Below are positions 1 to 8,230 of a DNA stretch of 64,000 nt, piece after piece. The DNA lies in assembly GCF_019400745.1 (NCBI RefSeq), contig NZ_WJIB01000005.1, positions 1-64,000 on the forward strand, read 5' to 3'. Each line of letters opens with the position of its first letter. Within the stretch, counting starts at the first letter, position 1. The notes below the pieces were generated by a model. That model did no database searches. It was not told where the DNA came from and was given only the letters and a program-made list of their open reading frames with translations. A program made the position numbers and the translations under genes. Origin of the DNA: Cohnella sp. CFH 77786 (lineage in GTDB: Bacteria > Bacillota > Bacilli > Paenibacillales > Paenibacillaceae).

Positions 1-54
1 CAGCTTGTTCTCCTTGATGAATGCTCGGAGTTGCTCCTTCGTCCATAAACCCAT
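1..54 (-). CDS. IS256-family transposase, N-terminal 18 residues only
   Basis: A minus-strand ATG at 52-54 opens a frame reading MGLWTKEQLRAFIKENKL before the window ends. This matches the conserved start of Mutator/IS256-type transposases, which continue into a DDE catalytic domain of about 400 residues. A GGGGAG ribosome binding site (minus strand, about 62-68) lies five to six bases upstream. The protein would catalyse transposition of the element that interrupts the adjacent gene. Only the first residues are visible, so whether the transposase is intact cannot be judged. Confidence 0.7.
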   Translation of the reverse strand, partial: MGLWTKEQLRAFIKENKL

Positions 55-117
55 GTGTACTCCCCAACCTTTCTGCTGCTTTTATTCTAACAGGTTTGAG
101 AGTTTACACACTTTATT
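1..117 (-). mobile_element. end of an IS256-family insertion sequence (runs off left edge)
   Basis: The first ~117 bases are the transposase-upstream end of an IS256-like element. The start of its transposase reads on the minus strand at 54 to 1. Outside it, minus strand, is a tail containing ATAAAGTGTGTAAAC, which resembles the IS256 terminal inverted repeat. The homology of the neighbouring pyridoxamine-oxidase-like gene begins immediately after about position 117, which fixes the junction within a few bases. The other end of the element and any target duplication lie outside the window. Confidence 0.7.
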
Positions 118-723
118 TTACAGACTCAAGAGATCCGGGATATTATCGGCTATCCAAGTCAACTCGTCAATCATAAGGTCATTGATCATTTGGATTCCCA
201 CGTGAGGCAGTTTATTACCCTCTCTCCGTTGCTGTTTATTTCGTCTTCGGATGAATGTGGCTCGTGCGATGTTTCTCCCAGAGGGGATGGGCCCGGATTC
301 GTACATATCGTGGATGAGAAGCGAATCGTCATTCCGGAACGGCCAGGGAATCGAAGGATCGATACCTTGAGGAACATTATGATGAATCCCAAGGTAGGCT
401 TGATATTTGTCATCCCCGGGCTTGAAGAGACATTGAGAATCAACGGAACGGCGCAAATCATGAAAGACGCGAATCTGCTCCAGCGTATGGAAGTGAACGG
501 AAAACCTCCTTTGCTCGGCATCGGCGTAGTAGTTGAAGAATGTTTTGTCCATTGCGCCAAGGCTTTTAAAAGATCCCGCTTGTGGGATCAGGAGTCGTGG
601 TTGGACGATAAAGAGCTGCCGAATGTACCAAGAATGATCGCGGCGCATGCAAGACCATTAGGGGTATCGGAAGAAGAAGTATCGAAAGCTTTACACGAGA
701 GCTATTCCAAGAGATTATATTAA
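118..723 (+). pseudogene. pyridoxamine 5'-phosphate oxidase-like flavoprotein, 5' end removed by IS
   Basis: This frame encodes the PPOX-like split-barrel fold found in flavin-binding, general-stress-type proteins. Conserved stretches include CDVSPRGD (near residue 30 from TTG 190), PERPGNRRIDTLRNI and the P-K-V-G-L-I-F strand. Family homology continues upstream of the first possible start (TTG 190) through QEIRDIIGYPSQLVNHKVIDHLDSH-like codons to about 118. There is no ATG, GTG or TTG there, and the IS256-like end abuts it. The normal start codon was therefore displaced by insertion. A shortened 177-residue product from TTG 190 is possible but would lack the N-terminal helix. Confidence 0.72.
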
Positions 724-752
724 CAAAGAGGTATAGGTATAGTCGTTTGACC

Positions 753-781
753 GCCGAGTGTTCGCAGCACTCGGCTTTTTT
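753..781 (+). terminator. Rho-independent terminator after the PPOX-like gene
   Basis: GCCGAGTG and CACTCGGC form a perfect 8-bp stem with a 7-base loop, followed by six T. It lies between the PPOX-like stop at 723 and the amj start. Confidence 0.9.
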
Positions 782-812
782 AAATGTACGAACGATAACG
801 GAGAAGTCGGTG

Positions 813-1616
813 GTGATCAGAGAATTGACGACGAATCTAATCATCGTTTTCGTTATGACCATGATCATTCATGTCGCCGAAACGTTGTCCTATTCCATTC
901 GGTTGGCAGGCGTGCGAATGAATAAGATCGCAGTAGCGTTATCGCTGACGGGGATCATTGTACTCGTTTCGAGAACGGCGAATTTGATACAGGCCCCTAT
1001 GGCCGCCAAGTTTGTGGATTTCGCGAAAAGCCATGTTTCGTTCGATCTGCTGAGACATTTGAGAATGATCATACTTGCTTCATCCGTTGGGACGCTGATC
1101 GCGATCATCTTGTTTCCGACCTTCGTGAGCTTGTTCGGGCGAATGATCTCCAGGCTGGAAGTCGCGGGCTCCATTCCCAAGCTAATCGCGAGCGTTTCAT
1201 TGGGACAATTGAAAAACACAAAGCACTATCTGAAGGTTCCGAGGTTCAGGTTGAGCCAATACAGATACTTGGGGATCTCCAAGAAGTTTATTCTGCTTAA
1301 CATGATCGTGACTTCCTTCTATACGGTCGGCGTATTATCTTCCTTATACGCGGCTCACTTGTTTCCGGAATTCAGCACCACAGCTTCACAAGCTTCCGGA
1401 ATCATCAACGGGATCGCTACGATTTTGCTAACCATCTTCATCGACCCGCAGCTGGGGCTGATTACGGATAAAGCTTTGAACCATGAAGAACAGAGGCATC
1501 AGCTAGGAAAAATTTACGTGATGTTGATGACGACGAGGTTTTTCGGAACGATGCTGGCTCAATTCGTTCTCATTCCGGGATCCTATTTGATCGGGTTCGT
1601 TGTGAGGCATATTTGA
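813..1616 (+). CDS. amj: Amj-type alternate lipid II flippase
   Basis: Polytopic membrane protein of about 267 residues matching the Amj (YdaH, DUF2837) family. In B. subtilis, Amj flips lipid II across the cytoplasmic membrane and can replace MurJ. The N-terminus IHVAETLSYSIRLAGVR followed by alternating hydrophobic segments is characteristic, and the length equals the 270-residue family norm. I chose GTG 813 because GGAG at 800-803 gives good spacing and family proteins start here; longer in-frame ATG/GTG positions fall inside the preceding terminator. B. subtilis amj is sigma-M dependent, but no clear ECF promoter was seen directly upstream here. Confidence 0.85.
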   Translation: MIRELTTNLIIVFVMTMIIHVAETLSYSIRLAGVRMNKIAVALSLTGIIVLVSRTANLIQAPMAAKFVDFAKSHVSFDLLRHLRMIILASSVGTLIAIILFPTFVSLFGRMISRLEVAGSIPKLIASVSLGQLKNTKHYLKVPRFRLSQYRYLGISKKFILLNMIVTSFYTVGVLSSLYAAHLFPEFSTTASQASGIINGIATILLTIFIDPQLGLITDKALNHEEQRHQLGKIYVMLMTTRFFGTMLAQFVLIPGSYLIGFVVRHI

Positions 1617-1622
1617 CCAGCT

Positions 1623-1649
1623 TGAAACATTACGAATCCCTTCACCGTC
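1623..1649 (+). promoter_or_regulatory. ECF sigma-type promoter (TGAAAC-N17-CGTC)
   Basis: TGAAAC at 1623-1628 is followed 17 bases later by CGTC at 1646-1649, the form recognised by B. subtilis sigma-M/W-type ECF factors. It lies about 50 bases upstream of the lipoprotein start at 1700 and just after amj. Confidence 0.6.
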
Positions 1650-1699
1650 GGTAGTATGAGAAGGAAAAAGGTAATGTTTACCGAGGCGGGGTGGGGATT

Positions 1700-2107
1700 A
1701 TGAAACGAGCGATCATCGTCGCGATATTGCTTCTCGTCATGGGATGCCAAGGCAAGACGGAAACGATCGATCTTAAGCCGATCACATTAGCAGAAGCTTA
1801 CCCGGGGGATATCTCGGAAGTCGGTCGAGTGGAGCTGCTGGACGGGTCTACTGGGGAGAGAAAGACCATTAAGGATCGGCAGAAGATCCAGCATTGGATC
1901 GGTCAAATTAAGGACATCCAACTGACACCTGACATCAACCAAGAAGGCCGGACGGGGTTTATTTTCGGGATCAGCCTTTACAAGGGCGAAGAAATGAAGC
2001 TGGGGTTCATTCCAAACCAGATTCATCACATTTACTACGAGTCCAATCCGGAATTCGAAGAGCGCATAAGATCATTTTTTGAAGAGCAATTCGGAAGGAA
2101 CTATTAA
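1700..2107 (+). CDS. small lipoprotein of unknown function
   Basis: 135-residue putative lipoprotein. The N-terminus MKRAIIVAILLLVMGC is a type II signal peptide with a lipobox (LVMGC) that would be lipidated at Cys16. The mature part (~120 residues) has no motif I recognise; it is mixed charged and probably a compact alpha/beta domain. GTG 1691 is an alternative start adding three residues, but the GGTGGGG stretch fits ATG 1700 better. It sits behind an ECF-type promoter and ends in a strong terminator, so it is probably monocistronic and may respond to envelope stress. Confidence 0.75.
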   Translation: MKRAIIVAILLLVMGCQGKTETIDLKPITLAEAYPGDISEVGRVELLDGSTGERKTIKDRQKIQHWIGQIKDIQLTPDINQEGRTGFIFGISLYKGEEMKLGFIPNQIHHIYYESNPEFEERIRSFFEEQFGRNY

Positions 2108-2127
2108 TATCCTTGAACCCTCTTGTA

Positions 2128-2176
2128 GGAGCAAGTTCATGTCCTTGGGTTAGGACAAGAACTTGCTCCCTTTTTT
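2128..2176 (+). terminator. Rho-independent terminator
   Basis: GGAGCAAGTTC pairs with GAACTTGCTCC, with an inner GTCCT/AGGAC pairing, then a C and six T. It closes the lipoprotein transcript. Confidence 0.9.
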
Positions 2177-2268
2177 ACTGAGCATGGGATGAGTCGTCGA
2201 GATACTGGGAAATCGCGAAAAGGAATCGCAATTGACGATTCGTATTGACGATTTTTTGGAGGTAAAGT

Positions 2269-2313
2269 ATGTTAATTTTGGGTGCAGTAGTAATGCTGTT
2301 GCTTACAGTTTAG
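2269..2313 (+). CDS. 14-residue hydrophobic leader-like ORF
   Basis: ATG 2269 is preceded by GGAGGT (2258-2263) at ideal spacing and encodes MLILGAVVMLLLTV before TAG. It is entirely hydrophobic and lies about 60 bases before the SLH-protein gene. It could be a leader peptide, a membrane microprotein or a chance ORF. The strong ribosome binding site is the only support beyond its hydrophobicity. Confidence 0.35.
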   Translation: MLILGAVVMLLLTV

Positions 2314-2374
2314 GTATCGGATGCCGGTTTGCTTGAGTAGCTGATTTAGACTTTTTTAAGAGGTGGATGAGGTT

Positions 2375-5300
2375 ATGATTAAAATACGGAGAAAACTTCT
2401 GAGTTTCCTGTGTTTATGCTTTATCGGTCTATTTGTTCCTCATGCGCAAGTGAGTGCTGCAACCGCTTTTGCTTCCTTCGACATGTTTGCAGACGATTAT
2501 GGACCTGTGGACGGCGGTCTTAGCGATAGCAGTTTCCACAATGAAAATTTTGTTGGTTACACGTCGTTTGGCGGCGCTTCAAAGACGGCGATCAGGTTTA
2601 ATATGCCTAGTGGACTAGACACAGTCTCTCAAGCGATATTAAGGGTGTTTGTGGTCGATAAGACAGGGGTTCCTTACGTTAATTTATATGGGACAGAAAC
2701 GGATAATTGGAGTTCAAGTAACGGTTTTCCGACCATATTAACACCGATTTATGAAAACAAAGATACAAACATTACTGTCGGTCAATACAAAGAATTCGAT
2801 GTTACGACTTATGTGAATAATCAGTTGGATCCATCAAAAAATGATATTATTTCATTTGTATTAAAAGGGAACGAGATCGAAAGTACTCCTCCAAACTATA
2901 TTTCAATTCGTGCGTACGATCATGGATCGGAACAGGCGCAACTGGTGTATTACATAAACTATCCCCCATCCGTGTCGAATATCACCGACCAAACGATTAA
3001 TAAGAATGCATCGACTTCCGCTCTGTCGTTTACGGTGAGAGATCCGGAGACAGCGCCGGGAAGTTTGAGTGTAACGGCAACTTCGAGCAATACGACGCTC
3101 GTGCCGAATAACGGAGCGAACCTGACGCTCGGCGGGAACTTCGAAAACCGGACGTTGACGGTGACGCCGGCAGCGAATCAGAGCGGAACGGCGACGATTA
3201 CGGTGACCGTACAGGATGAAGGCGGGCTCAAGGCCAAAGACACATTCTTGCTGACAGTAACTGACCCGCCGACCGTATCCGACATCACGAATGTAACGAT
3301 AAATAAGAATGCTGCGACTTCCGCTCTGTCGTTTACGGTGGGGGATGCGGAGACAGCGCCGGGAAGTTTGAGTGTAACGGCAACTTCGAGCAACACGACG
3401 CTCGTGCCGAATAACGGAGCGAACCTGACGCTCGGCGGGAGTGGAGCAGACCGGACGTTGACGGTGACGCCGGCTGCGAATCAGAGCGGAACGGCGACGA
3501 TTACATTGACCGTATCGGATGAAGACGGGCTCACGGCGCAGGATACATTCGTGCTGACAGTAAATGATCCGCCGACGGTATCCGACATCACGAATGTAAC
3601 GGTAAATGAGAACGGATCGACATCCGCTCTGTCGTTTACGGTGGGGGATGCGGAGACAGCGCCGGGAAGTTTGAGTGTGACGGCAACTTCGAGCAACACG
3701 ACACTCGTGCCGAATAACGGAGCGAACCTGACGCTCGGCGGGAGCGGAGCAAACCGGACGTTGACGGTGACGCCGGCCGCGAATCAGAGCGGGACAGCGA
3801 CGATTACGGTGACGGTATCGGACGGGAACGGCGGAACGGCTCAAGACACGTTCGTGTTGACCGTTAACGGTAAACCATCCATTTCGAATATCACCGACCA
3901 AGCAATAAATAAGAATACAGCGACTTCCGCCCTGTCGTTTACGGTGGGGGATGCGGAGACAGCGCCGGGAAGTTTGAGTGTAACGGCAACTTCGAGCAAC
4001 ACGGCACTCGTGCCGAATAACGAATCAAACCTGACGCTCGGCGGGAGTGGAGCAGACCGGACGTTGAAGGTGACGCCGGCTGCGAATCAGAGCGGAACGG
4101 CGACGATTACATTGACCGTATCGGATGAAGACGGGCTCACGGTGCAAGACACATTCGTTCTGACGGTAAATGATCCGCCGACGGTATCCGACATCACGAA
4201 TGTAACGGTAAATGAGAACGGATCGACTTCCGCTCTGTCGTTTACGGTGGGGGATGCGGAGACGGCGCCGGGAAGTTTGAGTGTATCGACAACTTCGAGC
4301 AACACGACGCTCGTGCCGAATAACGGAGCGAACCTGACGCTCGGCGGGAGCGGAGCAAACCGAACGTTGACGGTGACGCCGGCCGCGAATCAGAGCGGCA
4401 CGGCGACGATTACGATAACCGTATCGGACGGGAATGGCGGAACGGCTCAAGACACGTTCGTGTTGACCGTTAACGGTAAACCATCCATTTCGAATATCAC
4501 CGACTTAACGATGAATAAGAACGGATCGACTTCCGTCCTGTCGTTTACGGTGGGGGATGCGGAGACGTCGCCGGTAAGTTTGAGTGTGACGGCAACTTCG
4601 AGCAACACGACGCTCGTGCCGAATAACGTAGCGAACCTGAAGTTCGGCGGGAGCGGAGCATACCGGACGTTGACGGTGACGCCGGCAGCGAATCAGATTG
4701 GAACGGGGACGATTACGGTGACGGTACAGGATGAAGGCGGGCTCACGGCGCAGGACACATTCGTGCTGACAGTAAATGACCCGCCGACCATATCCGACAT
4801 CACGAATGTAACGGTAAATGAGAACGGATCGGCTTCCGCTCTGTCGTTCACGGTGGGGGACGCGGAGACGGCGCCGGGAAGTTTGAGTGTAACGGCAACT
4901 TCAAGCAACACGACGCTCGTGCCGAATAACGTAGCGAACCTGACGCTCGGCGGGAGCGGAGCAAACCGGACGTTGACGGTGACGCCGGCTGCGAATCGGA
5001 GCGGAACGGCGACGATTACGGTGACGGTATCGGACGGGAACGGCGGAACGGCTCAAGACACGTTCGTATTGACCGTAAACGGCAAGCCATCCAACGCGAA
5101 TGAAAAGGGTGCCGCTGGCGGCGGTGGAATTACCGATGACAAGATCGAAATTATCGTAGACGGAGTTACACAGGAACGGTCCGCTACGATCCGAACGACC
5201 AAAGACGGGGACAAAACGGTTACTACCATCGTGGTTGACAACGAGAAAGTTCTGTCGAACATTATGGTGGGCAACAATAGCCGAACATTGACGATTCCTT

Positions 5301-6400
5301 TCAACGGAAATTCGAATGTTGTAATCGGGGAAATGAACGGTCAGTTAGTCAAAGCACTTGAGGGCAAAGACACCAAGGTAGTAATGAAGACTGAACGAGG
5401 CACCTATACGTTGCCTGCAGATCAAATCAACATGGACATCGTATCCGCTAAATTCGGCCAAGATGCAGCTCTTAAAGATATTAAAATCAGCATTACGATA
5501 GCAGAGCCTGCGAGCAATACCGTCAGGCTGGTTCAATCGGCGGCCGGAGAGAAAAAGATAACGATAATGGTTCAGCCTGTGGAATTCGAGGTTAAGGCGA
5601 CCTACAATGGCCATACGTTGAAAATTGACCGGTTTACCAGTTACGTGCAACGGATGATTCCGATTCCGGATGATGTCGATTATTCAAAAATAACGACTGG
5701 CGTTGTTCTAGACACAGACGGTAAGATCAGGCATGTCCCGACTAAAGTCGTATCTGAGAACGGCAAGTTTTATGCAATTATCAACAGCTTAAGCAACAGT
5801 GTATATTCGGTTGTCTCGTCTCCCAAAACCTTTGCAGACGTTGAAAATCATTGGAGCAAGGCGGACGTGAACGATATGGGCTCCCGAATGATTATCGAAG
5901 GCGTAAGCGAAACCTTGTTTGAGCCGGACAAAGCGATTACCCGCGCGGAGTTTGCGGCCATTATCGTTAGAGCGATGGGATTGACGGAAAACGAGACATT
6001 GATTGACCGATCCTTTACGGACGTGCGCAGCGGAGAATGGTATCAGGAAGCGATTCAGTTGGCGGCAGGATTCGGACTTGTTTACGGTGACGAGGATGGC
6101 TCGTTCCGACCGAACGAATCCATAAGTCGGGTTGAGGCGATGGCGATTTTGTCCAGGGCGATGAAGCTTGTAGATCTTACACCGATTCAAAGCAAGAGTG
6201 AGGCCGTTCATCTGCTCAGTGGCTTTAAAGATGCCGATCAAATTGGAGAATGGGCTGTAGAAGCCGTTGCGTCAACTGTAAAACAAGGGATTGTGCAAGG
6301 ATACGATCAACAGCTGAAACCTCATGTGAAGATTACCCGTGCGCAAACTGCGGTGATGGTCAGAAGATTGTTGCAAAAAGCCGATTTGATCAATGGCTAG
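2375..6400 (+). CDS. S-layer-anchored protein: CBM96-like domain, seven Ig-like repeats, three SLH domains
   Basis: About 1341 residues, secreted and wall-attached. Residues 1-33 are a signal peptide (cleavage after VSA). Residues ~34-195 resemble the DNRLRE/CBM96 carbohydrate-binding domain. Residues ~198-905 are seven tandem Ig/cadherin-like beta repeats of about 101 residues (303 bp), each with TVSDITN..., ALSFTVGDAETAPGSLSV and DTFVLTVN signatures. After a GAAGGGG linker there is a beta-rich domain of unknown type (~915-1140), then three SLH modules (~1145-1341; FADV...W, ITRAEFAAI) that bind pyruvylated wall polymer. ATG 2375 is preferred over GTG 2363. Likely an adhesion or polysaccharide-binding surface stalk. 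Confidence 0.9.
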   Translation: MIKIRRKLLSFLCLCFIGLFVPHAQVSAATAFASFDMFADDYGPVDGGLSDSSFHNENFVGYTSFGGASKTAIRFNMPSGLDTVSQAILRVFVVDKTGVPYVNLYGTETDNWSSSNGFPTILTPIYENKDTNITVGQYKEFDVTTYVNNQLDPSKNDIISFVLKGNEIESTPPNYISIRAYDHGSEQAQLVYYINYPPSVSNITDQTINKNASTSALSFTVRDPETAPGSLSVTATSSNTTLVPNNGANLTLGGNFENRTLTVTPAANQSGTATITVTVQDEGGLKAKDTFLLTVTDPPTVSDITNVTINKNAATSALSFTVGDAETAPGSLSVTATSSNTTLVPNNGANLTLGGSGADRTLTVTPAANQSGTATITLTVSDEDGLTAQDTFVLTVNDPPTVSDITNVTVNENGSTSALSFTVGDAETAPGSLSVTATSSNTTLVPNNGANLTLGGSGANRTLTVTPAANQSGTATITVTVSDGNGGTAQDTFVLTVNGKPSISNITDQAINKNTATSALSFTVGDAETAPGSLSVTATSSNTALVPNNESNLTLGGSGADRTLKVTPAANQSGTATITLTVSDEDGLTVQDTFVLTVNDPPTVSDITNVTVNENGSTSALSFTVGDAETAPGSLSVSTTSSNTTLVPNNGANLTLGGSGANRTLTVTPAANQSGTATITITVSDGNGGTAQDTFVLTVNGKPSISNITDLTMNKNGSTSVLSFTVGDAETSPVSLSVTATSSNTTLVPNNVANLKFGGSGAYRTLTVTPAANQIGTGTITVTVQDEGGLTAQDTFVLTVNDPPTISDITNVTVNENGSASALSFTVGDAETAPGSLSVTATSSNTTLVPNNVANLTLGGSGANRTLTVTPAANRSGTATITVTVSDGNGGTAQDTFVLTVNGKPSNANEKGAAGGGGITDDKIEIIVDGVTQERSATIRTTKDGDKTVTTIVVDNEKVLSNIMVGNNSRTLTIPFNGNSNVVIGEMNGQLVKALEGKDTKVVMKTERGTYTLPADQINMDIVSAKFGQDAALKDIKISITIAEPASNTVRLVQSAAGEKKITIMVQPVEFEVKATYNGHTLKIDRFTSYVQRMIPIPDDVDYSKITTGVVLDTDGKIRHVPTKVVSENGKFYAIINSLSNSVYSVVSSPKTFADVENHWSKADVNDMGSRMIIEGVSETLFEPDKAITRAEFAAIIVRAMGLTENETLIDRSFTDVRSGEWYQEAIQLAAGFGLVYGDEDGSFRPNESISRVEAMAILSRAMKLVDLTPIQSKSEAVHLLSGFKDADQIGEWAVEAVASTVKQGIVQGYDQQLKPHVKITRAQTAVMVRRLLQKADLING
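2968..5092 (+). repeat. seven tandem ~303-bp coding repeats
   Basis: Seven in-frame copies with a period of about 303 bp start near 2968, 3271, 3574, 3875, 4180, 4480 and 4786. DNA identity is high, for example the recurring segments around GCGCCGGGAAGTTTGAGTG and CTCGTGCCGAATAACG. Copies 3, 5 and 7 resemble each other most, and copies 2, 4 and 6 form the alternating partner type. This points to a duplicated two-repeat unit of about 606 bp. Confidence 0.9.
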
Positions 6401-6448
6401 TATCTAAACCCATTTTCCGCTTAATGGAAGTTTGACAAAATGACCCAA

Positions 6449-6486
6449 GCCCGTTTACAAGCATATGGCTTGTATGACGGGCTTTT
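6449..6486 (+). terminator. Rho-independent terminator
   Basis: GCCCGTTTACAAGC pairs with GCTTGTATGACGGGC around an ATATG loop, then TTTT. It ends the SLH-protein transcript. Confidence 0.85.
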
Positions 6487-6511
6487 CAATTCATTTGGCA
6501 ATGGAGATTAT

Positions 6512-6520
6512 TGTTATAAT
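6512..6520 (+). promoter_or_regulatory. extended -10 promoter (TGTTATAAT)
   Basis: TGTTATAAT at 6512-6520 is a perfect extended -10 element with only a poor -35. It lies about 60 bases before the ribosome binding site of the DUF4177-type gene. Confidence 0.5.
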
Positions 6521-6581
6521 ATTAACGAGATATTCAAAAGCAGTATCAATCAGCAAACACAACAAAAGGAAGGTGTTTTCG

Positions 6582-6771
6582 ATGCTATGAGTATATATTC
6601 GTTGAAACGTCGCTTGGAGGATTTTTCACAGAAGCGACGCATCGGGAAACCATCGAGGAGTATGCCAAAGAAGGATGGCGGCTCGTTCAAGTGTTGCCCA
6701 CGAACTATAACGGACACGGCAAACCGACTCACTATGAAGTCATCTTCGAAAGGTTAGTCCAAACTAGTTGA
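6582..6771 (+). pseudogene. DUF4177-type small protein with a one-base frameshift after the start codon
   Basis: The frame from 6586 reads YEYIFVETSLGGFF, then TEATHRETIEEYAKEGWRL and VQVLPTNYNGHGKPTHYEVI, the sequence of the ~60-residue DUF4177 family, ending at TGA 6769-6771. No start codon exists in this frame. AAGGAAGG (6567-6574) correctly precedes ATG 6582, but one extra C at 6585 throws the ATG out of frame, giving M-L-stop. Removing it restores M-Y-E-Y, the usual family start. This is either a real inactivating insertion or a sequencing error. The function of the family is unknown. Confidence 0.7.
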
Positions 6772-6831
6772 TCCAGGAGAATAGAAATCATGGTATATTC
6801 GAACTGAATGCCAAATGGAGGGTGAGCAGCT

Positions 6832-7254
6832 TTGCTGATCGATATCAAGGACATGCTGGGGAACCGAGGCATTCAAGAGCTGATCGCTTATGCGGTTTTC
6901 CCCGATCCGGAAGTGATTCAAAAGACGTTTGAGAAATATGAATCCAATCAAGGGAAGATCATGGGCTATTCTTTGGATGACGAAATCATAGGGATTCTCG
7001 GTTATGAATCATTGCCGGACGAAGTGGTGAAGATTGCCCATATCTCCGTTCATCCGGAATTTAGAGGGTTAGGCTACGGACGGGGTATGATTTTGGAGCT
7101 GATTGATCTGATTCGCCCGCGGAAAATCGTGGCGGAGACCGACGAAGAAGCGGTGGATTTCTATCGGAATATCGGATTCGTCATTGTCAGCTTAGGGGAG
7201 AAATATCCGAACGTCGAAAGATTCGAATGCTCGTTCGAAACGGAGTTCAACTGA
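6832..7254 (+). CDS. GNAT-family N-acetyltransferase
   Basis: 140-residue protein of the acetyl-CoA-dependent GNAT fold. Motif A is visible around residues 67-83 (ISVHPEFRGLGYGRGM), containing the R-G-x-G-x-G/R pyrophosphate-binding loop. The C-terminal DFYRNIGF segment matches motif B. It starts at TTG 6832 behind a strong TGGAGGGTGAG ribosome binding site. Substrate unknown; similar short GNATs in Bacillales act on small amines or antibiotics. It opens a plus-strand series of small enzyme genes. Confidence 0.85.
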   Translation: MLIDIKDMLGNRGIQELIAYAVFPDPEVIQKTFEKYESNQGKIMGYSLDDEIIGILGYESLPDEVVKIAHISVHPEFRGLGYGRGMILELIDLIRPRKIVAETDEEAVDFYRNIGFVIVSLGEKYPNVERFECSFETEFN

Positions 7255-7284
7255 ACGTATTTCCACATAAAGGAAGGTTAAGAG

Positions 7285-7878
7285 GTGACATCGTTATATT
7301 TCGTCCGACATGCCGAGTCCGATCTTTCCGTTAGGGAGGATGCGATTCGGCCGCTTACGAAGAAAGGTCGCGAAGACGCGAAGAAAGTAACCGAGGCCTT
7401 GAAAGAAAGAAACATTACCGCGGTTTACTCTAGCCCTTATCGGAGAACGATCGATACCGTCAAAGACATATCCGAGTATCTCGGTTTAGAGATAACACTC
7501 GTTCATGATCTTCGGGAACGGAAAGTCGGGGAGTGGGTCGACGATTTTCGGGCGTTTGCGGCGAGCCAGTGGAACGATTTCGATTTCAAGCTGGGCAACG
7601 GGGAATCGCTGCGGGAAGTGCAGAAGCGGAATGTTTCCGCGCTCTATCAAATCCTGGATGCAAATCCCGGCAAAAACGTAATGATCGGCACGCACGGGAC
7701 CGCTTTGAGTACGATCCTCAACCACTTCCGACCCGATTTCGGATTGGACGACTTCTTGGCGATTGCGGATAAGATGCCCTATATCGAATGCATTCAATTT
7801 GAAGGAAACAAGGTCACAAGCATTCGGGAAATCGAAATAGGAACCTCATTCTTCAACTCAAAGGAGAATTTCATTTGA
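7285..7878 (+). CDS. histidine phosphatase family protein
   Basis: 197 residues of the phosphoglycerate-mutase/histidine-phosphatase superfamily. The catalytic His is in FVRHAESD (residues ~6-13, RHA in place of RHG), the phosphate-binding Arg in SSPYRRTIDT (~50), and the second His in IGTHGTALS (~135). Such proteins hydrolyse phosphomonoesters through a phosphohistidine; the substrate cannot be inferred. The GTG start follows AAGGAAGG. The stop overlaps the next start (TTGA), so it is translationally coupled to the membrane protein downstream. Confidence 0.85.
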   Translation: MTSLYFVRHAESDLSVREDAIRPLTKKGREDAKKVTEALKERNITAVYSSPYRRTIDTVKDISEYLGLEITLVHDLRERKVGEWVDDFRAFAASQWNDFDFKLGNGESLREVQKRNVSALYQILDANPGKNVMIGTHGTALSTILNHFRPDFGLDDFLAIADKMPYIECIQFEGNKVTSIREIEIGTSFFNSKENFI

Positions 7879-8225
7879 CCGTTAACGAAATCCAAATCAG
7901 GCGAGTCAAGTTCGGTTCCTTCTATCGATTCTGTGTTTTGTCCGCGTTATCGTTGAGCGTGTTTATTGCGTTTATCGTCCTTATCTTAAGTTTGCTCGGC
8001 GGCAATGTAACGGTGAACCTGAACGGCAATACTTATACGGGGATTACGGCGGGCTTGATGGGTTTATTTTTGTGCCCCATTATCTTTTTCCTCATGGGGT
8101 CCTTCTTTTCTCTCTTGCTCTATTTCCCTGTTAGGCTCGGATTGATAGTAATCAAGGGGCTTAGAATCAGTGGAGAATTCGAGCTAGACGGATCGAATGA
8201 CGATGTCGAAGCCGGAAAGGTATAG
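7875..8225 (+). CDS. two-TM membrane protein of unknown function
   Basis: 116 residues with two clear transmembrane segments (~19-40 and ~58-95) separated by a short polar loop with NLNGNTY, and an acidic C-terminal tail. TTG 7875 overlaps the preceding stop and is preceded by AAAGGAG. Not recognised. It lies in a tight run with the histidine phosphatase and the Nudix gene, which suggests one transcript. Confidence 0.65.
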   Translation: MTVNEIQIRRVKFGSFYRFCVLSALSLSVFIAFIVLILSLLGGNVTVNLNGNTYTGITAGLMGLFLCPIIFFLMGSFFSLLLYFPVRLGLIVIKGLRISGEFELDGSNDDVEAGKV

Positions 8226-8230
8226 GTCCA

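Noticed and set aside
2903..3901. 332-codon minus-strand open frame of Arg-rich repeats
   Set aside because: It is the shadow of the 303-bp coding repeats of the SLH protein.
2968..5092. Regular repeats resembling a CRISPR or minisatellite array
   Set aside because: The period is 303 bp, in frame, and protein-coding. There are no 25-40 bp repeats with unique spacers and no cas genes.
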